The notes below the pieces were generated by a model. It saw only the letters and a list, made by a program, of their open reading frames with translations, made no database searches and was not told the DNA's origin. A stretch of DNA of 64,000 nucleotides. Origin: Photobacterium leiognathi (GTDB lineage Bacteria > Pseudomonadota > Gammaproteobacteria > Enterobacterales > Vibrionaceae). Every line of letters starts with the position of its first letter. Position 1 is the first letter of the stretch. The stretch is from positions 744,001-808,000 of the forward strand of contig NZ_CP131599.1 of assembly GCF_030685535.1 (NCBI RefSeq), read 5' to 3'. The translations under genes and the position numbers were made by a program. Below, piece by piece: positions 1-8,443 of this stretch.

Positions 1-792
1 AAAGCAGTGGTAGGAGATAAAGCGGAAATCCTGCCGCTAGTCGATGCAGGCTTTAACCCTCATAACTATTTGCCTCAACCTAACGATCTTAAGCGTTTGA
101 AACAAATGGATATCATTGTAGTAAATGGTATCGGTCATGATGATTTTGCATTGAAAGTGATTCAAGCGGCAAACCGTGATGATTTAATTGTAATTGAAGC
201 GAATAAAGATGTGCCTCTACTGCCTGCGATGGGTCAATCAGTAGGCACTGGCGCGGTAAACCCACATACGTTTGTTGGCTTATCGACCACAATTCAAAAG
301 GTTTACACCATTGCCAATGAACTGGCGAAAATCGATCCAGAAAACGCAGCTGAATACCGTAAGAATGCGCGTAACTATGCCAAACAATTTCGCTTGATGA
401 AGCGTGATGCGATGTTGACGTTAGGTGACTTAGATACCGCAGGTATGAAAGTGGCAACTACACACAATGCTTATGGCTATCTATTACAAGAGTTTGGTGT
501 AGATGTAGCTGCTGTTATTGAGCCTGCTCATGGGGTAGAGCCAAGCGCAAGCCAACTGCAAGAAACGATTGAAAAGATCAAACAATCGGGCATTGACGTG
601 CTGTTTTACGAGCTAAATATGCCAAACCGTTATGTTGATACCATAGAAAAAGCAACAGGTGTTCAGTTATACCGCTTTTCTCACATGACTCATGGTCAAT
701 ACGATCCGAAGAAAGTCGAAATTGAAATGAATGAAAACCTGATGACGTTAGTTGAAGCAATGAAATTTGCGGCTAAGAAGGATCAAGCATGA
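1..792 (+). CDS. Metal (zinc/manganese-type) ABC transporter substrate-binding protein, 5' end outside window
   Basis: The open frame runs from the first base to TGA at 790-792, so the start codon and signal peptide lie upstream of the window; the GTG at 7 is internal. The visible 263 residues look like a ZnuA/TroA (cluster A-I) periplasmic binding protein. The segments AGFNPHNYLP, VNGIGHDDF, the acidic/His stretch NPHTFVG and EPAHGVEPS are typical, with histidines and an acidic residue as likely metal ligands. It would capture a divalent metal in the periplasm and deliver it to the permease encoded two genes downstream. Its stop overlaps the start of the ATPase gene (ATGA), so the genes are translationally coupled. 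Which metal is carried (Zn, Mn or Fe) cannot be told here; the long His-rich loop of classical ZnuA is not seen. Confidence 0.85.
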   Translation, partial: KAVVGDKAEILPLVDAGFNPHNYLPQPNDLKRLKQMDIIVVNGIGHDDFALKVIQAANRDDLIVIEANKDVPLLPAMGQSVGTGAVNPHTFVGLSTTIQKVYTIANELAKIDPENAAEYRKNARNYAKQFRLMKRDAMLTLGDLDTAGMKVATTHNAYGYLLQEFGVDVAAVIEPAHGVEPSASQLQETIEKIKQSGIDVLFYELNMPNRYVDTIEKATGVQLYRFSHMTHGQYDPKKVEIEMNENLMTLVEAMKFAAKKDQA

Positions 793-1547
793 TCATCGGC
801 CCAAGTATTCAGCTTAAGAACGTCAATCTTCAATACGGTGTGAATCAGATTTTGTCTGATATCACCCATCAGTTTGAAGGTGGTCAATGTCACGTTGTGA
901 TGGGGCCAAACGGTGGTGGCAAAACCTCATTGCTACGTTCAATTTTAGGCTTAACCCCGTTCGGTGGGGAAATTGACATTTTATGGGATGAATCAGTCAA
1001 TAACGGTAAAGCGGGCACTATCGGTTATGTTCCGCAAAAAGCCATGTTTGAGCAAAGCTTACCACTAACCGTGATGGATTTTATTCTGCTGAATCAAACT
1101 CGTTCACCGCTATTTTGGCGTCAACGACAAAAAGACAAACAACGCGCATTGGCTCAATTAGATCGTGTAGGTATGGCAAGCCGTGCTGAACGACGTATGG
1201 GGCAGTTATCTGGCGGTGAGCAACAGCGCGTTTTGTTCGCACAAGCGTTACTCGATAACCCCGATCTGTTGGTACTTGATGAACCAACAACCGGGATGGA
1301 TGAGCAAGGTGTTCGTTATTTAGAATCCTTGATCAAAGATTTTGTGGGACAAGGCAAAACGGTGCTGGCTGTTCACCATGATGTTACAGCTGTGCGCCGA
1401 TTACAGGCACAAGTACATGTTGTTAATCGTGTTTTGGTCGATAGCGGTGATTACAGTGAAGTCTTAGTGCCAGAAAAAATTGAGCGTTTATTCAATCACT
1501 ATACTCAGCCGTTTGAATCAGATTCAGCGAAGAAAGAGGTCGCATAA
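789..1547 (+). CDS. Metal ABC transporter ATP-binding protein
   Basis: This 252-residue protein is a single ABC ATPase domain that powers metal import. Walker A is GPNGGGKTS at residues 39-47, the signature is LSGGEQQR at 140-147, and Walker B is LLVLDEP at 160-166. A D-loop (TTGMD) and the switch histidine in LAVHHD near 196 follow. Length fits the ZnuC/MntB-type family. The ATG at 789 overlaps the stop of the binding-protein gene, and its own stop overlaps the ATG of the permease gene by one base, which marks a tightly coupled operon. The last 25 or so residues are a short charged tail. The family assignment is firm; substrate specificity is inferred only from the neighbours. Confidence 0.92.
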   Translation: MIIGPSIQLKNVNLQYGVNQILSDITHQFEGGQCHVVMGPNGGGKTSLLRSILGLTPFGGEIDILWDESVNNGKAGTIGYVPQKAMFEQSLPLTVMDFILLNQTRSPLFWRQRQKDKQRALAQLDRVGMASRAERRMGQLSGGEQQRVLFAQALLDNPDLLVLDEPTTGMDEQGVRYLESLIKDFVGQGKTVLAVHHDVTAVRRLQAQVHVVNRVLVDSGDYSEVLVPEKIERLFNHYTQPFESDSAKKEVA

Positions 1548-2422
1548 TGGAACTGTTAAGACATTGGGCACAATTAGGTGTTGATGCTAGCTGGTTGAGC
1601 GAAAGCTTCTCTTATGCGTTTATGGTCAATGCCATTGTAGCTGCATTGCTACTTGGGCCGCTACTTGGTGGCTTAGGGACATTAGTTATTGCAAAGCGTT
1701 TGGCGTTCTTTTCTGAAGCTGTTGGTCACGCTGCATTAACGGGTATTGCTTTAGGTGTGTTACTCGGCGAGCCGCCAGAGAATCCATTTATTGGTTTATT
1801 TAGCTTTTGTATGATCTTTGCATTGTTACTGCATTTTGTCCGTAACCGTACCAACGTACCGTACGATACCTTAGTTGGGGTGTTCCTAGCGCTAGCATTG
1901 GCTGTCGGTGCTGCCTTATTGATGTATGTAGCCCGTAAGATCAATATTCACATGTTAGAAAACGTGTTATTTGGCTCGATTTTAACGGTGACAGATTATG
2001 ACTTAATGGTGTTAGCCGTTAGCTGTGCATTAATTGTGTTGCTATTAATCCCAACTTTTAATCGTATTTTACTGACTTGTATAAGCCCTGATATTGCCCG
2101 TGTACGTGGCTATAAAACCAATTTTTACGACTACTTGTTTGTCATGATGATCACTTTAGTCACCATTGCATCTGTCAAAATTGTCGGTGCGGTATTGGTT
2201 GGGGCATTGCTGCTTATTCCGGGAGCGACAGCAAGACTGCTTACCAAAAATATGGGGAGCTTTGTTTTACTTTCAGCGCTGTTAGCAACCATCAGCTGCG
2301 TCATTGGTACTGTATTACCGATGGAGCTGAAGATGCCAGTTCCATCAGGGGCTGCGATTATTATTGTGTCTGCATTCTTCTTTTTATCAGCAACGATTTT
2401 CCGCATTGTGCGTAAAGGTTAA
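1547..2422 (+). CDS. Metal ABC transporter permease (ZnuB/TroC type)
   Basis: The 291-residue protein has about eight to nine hydrophobic segments with short loops, as in cluster A-I metal permeases. The conserved region around SEAVGHAALTGIALG (residues 50-65) and the segment KIVGAVLVGALLLIPGATARLL near 205-230 are diagnostic for this family. It would form the inner-membrane channel with the preceding ATPase. The start ATG at 1547 shares one base with the upstream TAA. A ribosome-binding stretch inside the ATPase gene end (AAAGAGG) sits eight bases upstream. Nothing unusual is seen. Confidence 0.9.
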   Translation: MELLRHWAQLGVDASWLSESFSYAFMVNAIVAALLLGPLLGGLGTLVIAKRLAFFSEAVGHAALTGIALGVLLGEPPENPFIGLFSFCMIFALLLHFVRNRTNVPYDTLVGVFLALALAVGAALLMYVARKINIHMLENVLFGSILTVTDYDLMVLAVSCALIVLLLIPTFNRILLTCISPDIARVRGYKTNFYDYLFVMMITLVTIASVKIVGAVLVGALLLIPGATARLLTKNMGSFVLLSALLATISCVIGTVLPMELKMPVPSGAAIIIVSAFFFLSATIFRIVRKG

Positions 2423-2435
2423 TAAAGGAAACATT

Positions 2436-3350
2436 ATGTTTTTAATCAATCCGTTTTCTCGCGCTATGCGTAAGTCACAAACGTTAATCGTTGGGGCTTG
2501 TTTAACTGCATCAGTGCTGTTGCCATCAACAATGGCGAATGCTAAAGATATTTTAACCGCAACGCCTGTTACTTATATGTTGGCATCTGAATTGACCAAA
2601 GATACGGGGATCACAACGGGGTATTTGCCTCCGAAACGTTACGGTATTTCTCGTTTACCGAATTGGTTTGCCACTAAAGGTTCAGAAGTTGCCAGTGTAG
2701 CAAGCCATTCCGCAACCGCGGTTGTTTCGTTAGGTGCTATTTGGCATCAAGATCCTTTGTTCCAGCATGCTCGTGAAGGCAATATTAAAGTGGTCGAAAT
2801 TGATGCGTCACAAGCAATTTCACCGCGTGCGCAGGGGGTAGCGACGTTACGTTTAAATGATGGTTCAACATCTATGTATGCGTGGTTAAACCCGAATAAT
2901 TTAACTGTGATGTCATCAATTGTTAGTCGTGATCTTCAGCGCTTATACTCAGAAAAAGCACCGCAAATTAAACAGAACCAACAAGATTTAATGACAGATG
3001 TACGTCAACTGATCAATCGCCAGCAAAAAGCGTTAATGGAAGCGAATGTTGACGCTGTTGTGTTGTTATCCTCGGAATTAGAAGATTTCGCATCAGGTAA
3101 CCAATTGTTTGTTGTTGATCGCCTCACTAAGCCTGAGCTGGAATGGAATGACGAAGATAAAGCCCGTTTAGTGAAATTGGTGGCAGAGGATCCTTCAGTT
3201 ACTTTGCTCACGACTAAAGCATTGAGCCAAAGTATGAAAAAATTAGTTACAGAACAAACCAAAGTGATTGTTATTGATAGTATTGATCGTTGGGGACGTG
3301 CTGGTATTAACAGTGAAAAACCATTACAGCGATGGGAAGTGAATTTTTAA
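2436..3350 (+). CDS. Second periplasmic binding-protein-like protein of the metal transporter operon
   Basis: ATG at 2436 follows AAAGGAA with a good spacing and is preferred over an upstream in-frame start at 2364 inside the permease gene. The 304-residue product starts with a positively charged stretch, a hydrophobic core and an Ala-x-Ala site (ANA-KD), a signal peptide for export. The mature part resembles the ZnuA/TroA fold: a central long helix rich in Glu, Gln and Lys (residues 185-225), and histidines in SHSATAV and WHQDP that could bind metal. It is too divergent for a firm family name. Its place behind the permease suggests an auxiliary metal-capture or metal-transfer role. The transcript ends in a strong terminator about 140 bases downstream. 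Confidence 0.65.
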   Translation: MFLINPFSRAMRKSQTLIVGACLTASVLLPSTMANAKDILTATPVTYMLASELTKDTGITTGYLPPKRYGISRLPNWFATKGSEVASVASHSATAVVSLGAIWHQDPLFQHAREGNIKVVEIDASQAISPRAQGVATLRLNDGSTSMYAWLNPNNLTVMSSIVSRDLQRLYSEKAPQIKQNQQDLMTDVRQLINRQQKALMEANVDAVVLLSSELEDFASGNQLFVVDRLTKPELEWNDEDKARLVKLVAEDPSVTLLTTKALSQSMKKLVTEQTKVIVIDSIDRWGRAGINSEKPLQRWEVNF

Positions 3351-3488
3351 AAAGTCTACTTATTCATATGGTTGTAAATAAATTGTAACCGTGAATTGTG
3401 ATAGTAGAAGAGTCAAGCGTCCACTGCTTCGACGTGTAAGTACTTATCTGTTACCCATGAGAACAGATAATTAAAAGGTACTACTTTT

Positions 3489-3513
3489 GCCCAGCTTAAT
3501 GCTGGGCTTTTTT
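3489..3513 (+). terminator. Intrinsic terminator of the metal transporter operon
   Basis: A seven-base GC-rich stem (GCCCAGC at 3489-3495, GCTGGGC at 3501-3507) with a five-base loop is followed by six T. It closes the plus-strand transcript. A second hairpin lies just upstream (TTATCTGTT 3444-3452 with AACAGATAA 3462-3470), so the 3' UTR is structured. Confidence 0.85.
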
Positions 3514-3530
3514 ATGGTGTTTTTAAGTGA

Positions 3531-4046
3531 TTATAGATAGCCAGCAAGACGGGCTTTAAGAAAGGCTGCTAAGGTTTTGTTATCTTGAATTTCGTTTTGA
3601 ACAATCTTCTGTTCGACTTGTTGTACTGAAAGTGTGACAACTTCAATAATTTCATCGTCATCCAATTCACCAATGGTTGGTGTTAAATCGGTAGCAACAA
3701 ACAGGTATTGGATTTCGTCACAAAAGCTCGGAACGGGGAGAAGCTCACCGAGTGATTGCCAGCTCTCAGCTTTTAAATTCACTTCTTCAGCTAGTTCACG
3801 TTTAGCACATTCAAATACATCTTCATTTGGCTCTAATGTGCCAGCTGGAAACTCTAAAATCCATTGCTTAATCGCTGGGCGATATTGGTTAACGAGAACG
3901 ATATGTCCTTGGCTATTAATAGGAATAATCACGACAGCGCCGGGATGCTTAATCGTCGTGAAATTCACTTGTTTGTTGTTTGGTAACAAGTGCGCTTGTT
4001 CTTCGACTGAAAAACACTTCCATTGATAGCGTATTTTTGAGGACAT
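3531..4046 (-). CDS. Nudix hydrolase, ADP-ribose pyrophosphatase-like
   Basis: The 171-residue protein has the N-terminal beta region and central Nudix box of the ADP-ribose pyrophosphatase (NudF) group. The box spans roughly residues 79-101: a Gly, the pre-box Glu, REL and AEEVN. The catalytic REUxEE core is intact, but the final Gly of the consensus GX5EX7REUXEEXGU is Asn. The likely reaction is hydrolysis of ADP-ribose or a similar nucleoside diphosphate sugar to AMP plus sugar phosphate, Mg-dependent and cytosolic. An AAGG ribosome-binding site lies eight bases before the ATG. It is followed within twelve bases by the GGDEF gene's stop on the same strand, so the two may be cotranscribed with the GGDEF gene first. 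Confidence 0.85.
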   Translation of the reverse strand: MSSKIRYQWKCFSVEEQAHLLPNNKQVNFTTIKHPGAVVIIPINSQGHIVLVNQYRPAIKQWILEFPAGTLEPNEDVFECAKRELAEEVNLKAESWQSLGELLPVPSFCDEIQYLFVATDLTPTIGELDDDEIIEVVTLSVQQVEQKIVQNEIQDNKTLAAFLKARLAGYL

Positions 4047-4057
4047 AGAAATAACCT

Positions 4058-5110
4058 TTATTCGTTGGTTGCGATTTGATTATATCCCCAACGTTTCGCA
4101 CGCATCAATGCACTCTCAGCCTTTATGTAATCGTATCTAAAATCTTGATATTCCACTGCGGTTATCCCTACACTAATGGTGATATTAATACGATGTCCGG
4201 TTTCTAATTCTAGTGACCATTTAGCGACTTCATTACGTAGTTGAATCGCCATAAATTCAGCTTTTTGAATATCGGCATCAGGTAATAAAATACAAAACTC
4301 TTGGCAACTTAAACGGGCGATTTTGGCTTTATCACCACAATGTTCATTGAGGCATTTCGCAAGCATCATGATGGTTTTGTCACCTGCATCTAAACCAAAG
4401 CGATCATTGATTTCTCGTAAATTATCAATATCAAGCAATAGCATCGAAATATCACGGCGATAACGCTGACAACGTGATGATTCAGTTAAATATAGTGGGA
4501 CAAAACCTTCACGGTTAAGTAGACCTGTTAGGTAATCGTGCGTGGTGGTGCGTTTTACTTGTTTAATAGCATCGTAACGGTGACGAGAAAGTAAAAATGC
4601 CATCACGAAAATAATGGAATAAGCACAGATATTCTGCAACGCAGAGGAGATCTGTAAGTGTTTATTAGTGATTTCTGAAATGCTTAATACAATATAAATA
4701 AAGCCAAAAATCAGACTATACCAGCCTGCAGTTTTAATTCTAAGTGCAAAAAAGCACAGTAACGGAATAGTTAAACCAATAGTGTTACTGATATGACGTG
4801 CACCATCAAAGTAAAAACCACTGGCGCAAACAAGGGTGGTTGCAACTAAGAAGATCCAAAATAAAACTTTAGATGAAATGGCAGAGCGGTTAAGTATGGC
4901 TAAGGCATAACAAAGCAACATCCCAACAACACCCACAAAGGTAAAGTAGTATTCAGCGTTAGAAACAAAGTAAGTAAATGCAATAACCGCACAAATTGCA
5001 CCAGAGAAAGGGAAGAGTAACGCTAATTGTTTCTTGAGTGTGTTTTCGCTTAGTTCGATATAAGCAAAATTTGTAGGTTGGAGTTGATGGCTTTTTATTA
5101 ATGTCGTCAT
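4058..5110 (-). CDS. Membrane-bound degenerate GGDEF-domain protein
   Basis: About six to seven transmembrane helices fill residues 20-175, then a GGDEF domain begins at HDYLTGLLNREGF. The active-site signature is SCQEF where a working diguanylate cyclase has GGDEF or GGEEF, so both glycines needed for GTP binding are lost. The fold landmarks (DIDNLREINDRFG, DAGDKTI, SVGIT) remain. Cyclase activity is therefore unlikely; a regulatory or ligand-sensing role is inferred. ATG at 5110 is taken as start; an in-frame GTG at 5131 would add seven residues, and neither has a strong ribosome-binding site. Confidence 0.8.
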   Translation of the reverse strand: MTTLIKSHQLQPTNFAYIELSENTLKKQLALLFPFSGAICAVIAFTYFVSNAEYYFTFVGVVGMLLCYALAILNRSAISSKVLFWIFLVATTLVCASGFYFDGARHISNTIGLTIPLLCFFALRIKTAGWYSLIFGFIYIVLSISEITNKHLQISSALQNICAYSIIFVMAFLLSRHRYDAIKQVKRTTTHDYLTGLLNREGFVPLYLTESSRCQRYRRDISMLLLDIDNLREINDRFGLDAGDKTIMMLAKCLNEHCGDKAKIARLSCQEFCILLPDADIQKAEFMAIQLRNEVAKWSLELETGHRINITISVGITAVEYQDFRYDYIKAESALMRAKRWGYNQIATNE

Positions 5111-5298
5111 AAAGTTAGAAACGCCTTGCACAGAGTAAAAGAATGCAACATGTTGTGCATCGGCGAGGATAACAGTATTTCACTTTATGTCTAATTATTT
5201 TTGAAAATTAATGTAACTAGCTATAACAATGACAAATAAAAAGGGGCAATTGTAATTATTTGTTGGCAGGGTGATCAAATAAGTGTCTAAAAGGTCAA

Positions 5299-5328
5299 AT
5301 ATAAGAGGTAATTTCTTACCTCTTATAT
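5299..5328 (-). terminator. Probable terminator behind the lipoprotein hydrolase gene
   Basis: A 13-base perfect inverted repeat (299-311 and 316-328 of the 5 kb block) with a TTTC/GAAA loop lies ten bases beyond the stop of the minus-strand hydrolase gene. The stem is AT-rich and the downstream T tract is short, so efficiency may be modest. Confidence 0.5.
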
Positions 5329-5338
5329 ATTCGATGAG

Positions 5339-6262
5339 TTATTGCTGTAGAAAATTATTAATAAGTTTTGATGTTAATTCTGGTTGCTCATTGGTAACGC
5401 CATGAGCTGTGTTAGGTAATACAACAATAGGGGCTTGGGTGTATTTACTTAATTTAATGCCGTTTGATAGTGGAAATATTTTGTCTTTTTCACCCCAAAT
5501 AAGCATTAATTCAGGTAATTGTTTTGGATCAAATTGCTGAATACGATCACGATCGGAAGGCAGGGTTTGAATTAACTGGGTACGCTGTGGTTTCCATTGT
5601 GAAAAATAGCCTTGGTAAATCTGATTGGCGAGGAAATCAGGGAGAGGCTTTTTACTCACAAAAACGTTGTCGTATAGGCGACGAATACCATCCCCATTTT
5701 CTGGCACAAAGAGATCTTCTGGCGCTTTAACACCAGCACGTTGCACTAAATCTGCTAAGTCACTATCGCTAAAAAGTGGGCCTGGGCTTGCGATAATAAT
5801 GGCTTTATTAATACGCTCAGGTGTTGTCATCATATCGTAAGTGACAAAACCACCGTATGAGATACCAACGACGTTGATTTTGTCGATGTTCAAACTGTTG
5901 AGCAATTGCCAAATCGCTTGGGTTTGAGTGGTTAAGCGAGGCTTTGCGTCACTTTGTGACTCACCAAACCATAATAAATCAGGTGCAATAACACGGTAAT
6001 CTTGGCTTAATTCAAGCATTTCTGCTTTCCATGTTGCAGCAGCAGTACCACCAAAGCCATGGAGTAACAACAAAGGTTCACCTTTACCGCCTTCCCAGTA
6101 TGTCAGTTTGCCGCCTTCTTTTAATGCTAATGTGTGCTTTGTAAACCCATCTTCATGTAGGGCTGTATTGTCATGATCTGTTTTCCATTGAACAACTTCA
6201 CAGCCAGTGAGCAGAGTGAAAAGGCTACAGACCATAAGGGCCTTGGATAATAAACGTTTCAT
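5339..6262 (-). CDS. Alpha/beta hydrolase lipoprotein
   Basis: The 307-residue protein starts with a lipoprotein signal peptide ending in LLTGC (Cys21), so it should be lipid-anchored in the envelope. The rest is an alpha/beta hydrolase: oxyanion region LLLLHGFGG near 64-72, nucleophile elbow GISYGG near 134-139, acid in LIWGEKD, and catalytic His in NTAHGV near 284. It probably hydrolyses an ester or a related bond; the substrate is unknown. It is transcribed away from galE. The closest general types are MhpC/BphD-like hydrolases and lipases. Confidence 0.85.
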   Translation of the reverse strand: MKRLLSKALMVCSLFTLLTGCEVVQWKTDHDNTALHEDGFTKHTLALKEGGKLTYWEGGKGEPLLLLHGFGGTAAATWKAEMLELSQDYRVIAPDLLWFGESQSDAKPRLTTQTQAIWQLLNSLNIDKINVVGISYGGFVTYDMMTTPERINKAIIIASPGPLFSDSDLADLVQRAGVKAPEDLFVPENGDGIRRLYDNVFVSKKPLPDFLANQIYQGYFSQWKPQRTQLIQTLPSDRDRIQQFDPKQLPELMLIWGEKDKIFPLSNGIKLSKYTQAPIVVLPNTAHGVTNEQPELTSKLINNFLQQ

Positions 6263-6539
6263 AATGGCTCGACTAATAGAAAAACGTGAACTAAATAATA
6301 CGGTGTTTTATAATTCTCAGGCAAGCTGATAACAATAAGATTTCATCGATAATTGTAACCATAGATAAATGGGGTTAAGTGACGCTGATGACATACTTCA
6401 GCATCATTGACTTGATTAATTGATGTATTCTCATGATAATTATCGGCAACTGATTGATTAACCTTTTGTTTGACGTTTGATTCAATGTTTTGAGCGTAAG
6501 TTTATAGGTAGTCAGCATTTTTAAGGATTAGGAGACACT

Positions 6540-7559
6540 ATGCGTGTTTTAGTTACTGGTGGCATGGGCTATATCGGCAGCCATACTTGTGTACAAATGA
6601 TTGAAGCGGGTATGACACCGATCATCGTCGATAATTTATATAACAGTAAAGAAACAGTATTAGGTCGAATTGAAAACCTAACAGGTGTTAAGCCTGCTTT
6701 CTATAAAGGTGATATTCGTGATCGTGCATTTTTAGACAGTGTATTTGCTGAAAATGAAATTGATGCGGTTATTCACTTTGCAGGCTTAAAAGCCGTTGGT
6801 GAATCAGTAGAAAAGCCACTTGAGTACTACGACAACAACGTTCACGGTACATTAGTGTTAGTAGAAGCGATGCGTGCCGCTGGCGTTAATGCATTGATCT
6901 TCAGTTCATCAGCTACAGTTTATGGCGATCCTGCTTCTGTGCCAATTACAGAAGATTTCCCAACCAGCGCAACGAATCCTTACGGTCGCAGTAAGCTAAT
7001 GGTTGAAGAGTGTTTAGCTGATATTCAACATGCTCACCCAGAAATGAGCATTACGCTATTGCGTTACTTCAACCCAGTGGGCTCTCATAAATCAGGTACC
7101 ATGGGTGAAGATCCACAAGGTATTCCAAATAACTTAATGCCATTTATTTCTCAAGTGGCAGTCGGTCGTCGTGAATTCCTATCAGTGTTTGGTAATGATT
7201 ACCCAACGATTGATGGTACAGGTGTACGTGATTACATCCACGTTGTGGACTTAGCAGATGGTCACTTAGCTGCGCTGAACCATAAAGGCGCTGAAGCAGG
7301 TTTGCATATCTACAACCTAGGTACAGGTAATGGTAACAGTGTGCTGCAAATGGTTGATGCATTCTCGAAAGCATCAGGTGTTGAAGTGGCATACCGTATT
7401 GCACCACGTCGTCCTGGTGATATTGCTGAATGTTGGGCAGATCCTGCGAAAGCAAAAGCTGAACTACATTGGGAAGCGAAGCTAACCTTAGATGACATGA
7501 CTCAAGATACTTGGCGTTGGCAGTCAACTAACCCAAATGGTTACCCTGACGCTGAATAA
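6540..7559 (+). CDS. galE: UDP-glucose 4-epimerase
   Basis: The 339-residue protein matches the length and order of GalE. The NAD-binding GGMGYIGSHT lies at residues 7-16. The catalytic Ser-Ser-Ala-Thr region lies near 122-126, and YGRSK, with the catalytic Tyr and Lys, near 149-153. It interconverts UDP-glucose and UDP-galactose for galactose use and surface polysaccharide synthesis. The ribosome-binding site AGGATTAGGAG precedes the ATG. It is not next to galK or galT, so a surface-polysaccharide or housekeeping role is as likely as sugar catabolism. A shared terminator follows. Confidence 0.96.
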   Translation: MRVLVTGGMGYIGSHTCVQMIEAGMTPIIVDNLYNSKETVLGRIENLTGVKPAFYKGDIRDRAFLDSVFAENEIDAVIHFAGLKAVGESVEKPLEYYDNNVHGTLVLVEAMRAAGVNALIFSSSATVYGDPASVPITEDFPTSATNPYGRSKLMVEECLADIQHAHPEMSITLLRYFNPVGSHKSGTMGEDPQGIPNNLMPFISQVAVGRREFLSVFGNDYPTIDGTGVRDYIHVVDLADGHLAALNHKGAEAGLHIYNLGTGNGNSVLQMVDAFSKASGVEVAYRIAPRRPGDIAECWADPAKAKAELHWEAKLTLDDMTQDTWRWQSTNPNGYPDAE

Positions 7560-7580
7560 GTTTTGATGGTTACAAATAAA

Positions 7581-7608
7581 CAAGGCGCTCAATGAGCGCC
7601 TTGTTTTT
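7581..7608 (+). terminator. Bidirectional intrinsic terminator between galE and the DUF2238 gene
   Basis: An 11-base inverted repeat (CAAGGCGCTCA at 7581-7591 and its complement at 7593-7603) is followed by a T-rich tract, sitting between two convergent genes. Confidence 0.85.
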
Positions 7609-7623
7609 ATCTAGCTAAATGCT

Positions 7624-8223
7624 TTAGCGTTCTTGTTGATACGGTTTGAAAATAAAGAACAAACTCAAGCTAAATAGTGCACCTAGTGTATCTGCTAGCA
7701 TGTCTTTTTGTGCATCCCAAATATCACCCTGAGAGCCTAAGAACTCGATACCAGCTTCACCACCAGCACTTGCTGCATACCACCATTCAATGATTTCGTA
7801 AGCGGCGGCGGTTGCCATAATAGCAAATAAGCCAAATAAACCAGCAATGAGCGGTTTACAGTGATTTTTTCTTACAAGGTATTCAGCGATAGGAAAAGCA
7901 TAAAAGCCGATAGAAAAGTGGGCGAGGCGATCAAAGTTATTACGGCTTGAGCCAATCAAATCGTTGAACCAATCAAATGGGACATTCGCAAACGTGTAAT
8001 GTGCGCCAATATTATGCAGTACCAGCCAAATTGCCATTAAGCTATAAGCAAGGTTACTAAAGCGGAAATGGCGAAAAGTGAAGAGCAGTACACCAAAGAT
8101 TAGTACGAGTGGAATCGCTTCAGCTATCCATACTTCTCTAAATGCTGGGTTTATTCCTAAAATAATAAAAAAGAGGCCATAAGAAATGGCTAACCATAAA
8201 GGAAATTTATTGTCTGACATCAT
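7624..8223 (-). CDS. DUF2238 family inner-membrane protein (YjdF-like)
   Basis: The 199-residue protein has about six hydrophobic helices. Conserved motifs of the DUF2238/YjdF family are visible: HNIGAHYTFANVPF, NNFDRLAHFSIGF, AAAYEIIEWW and DIWDAQKDM. The charged and aromatic residues buried in the helices suggest a specific ligand or enzyme site, but no biochemical function is established that I can name. Two adjacent ATG codons (8223 and 8220) follow AGGG; either could be used. It stands alone and converges on galE. Confidence 0.85.
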   Translation of the reverse strand: MMSDNKFPLWLAISYGLFFIILGINPAFREVWIAEAIPLVLIFGVLLFTFRHFRFSNLAYSLMAIWLVLHNIGAHYTFANVPFDWFNDLIGSSRNNFDRLAHFSIGFYAFPIAEYLVRKNHCKPLIAGLFGLFAIMATAAAYEIIEWWYAASAGGEAGIEFLGSQGDIWDAQKDMLADTLGALFSLSLFFIFKPYQQER

Positions 8224-8443
8224 ATATCCCTATTGAATAAATCTCGGCTAGATTAGACTAAATGCTCATTAATTTCCAATTCACACGATTTTTCATTTTA
8301 GCTACGAAATGAAGCGGGTAAATTTTCTTTCTTAGTCAGAACTTGTGTTATAATCCGCGGCTAATGTTTTTCACGTTATTGTGATATTCATCATAGTTAA
8401 CAGTAAACTCTATCCTGAGAGTTGTTTTTACCGGAGCATCATT

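Noticed and set aside
4058..5110. Active diguanylate cyclase
   Set aside because: The signature is SCQEF, so GTP-binding glycines are absent.
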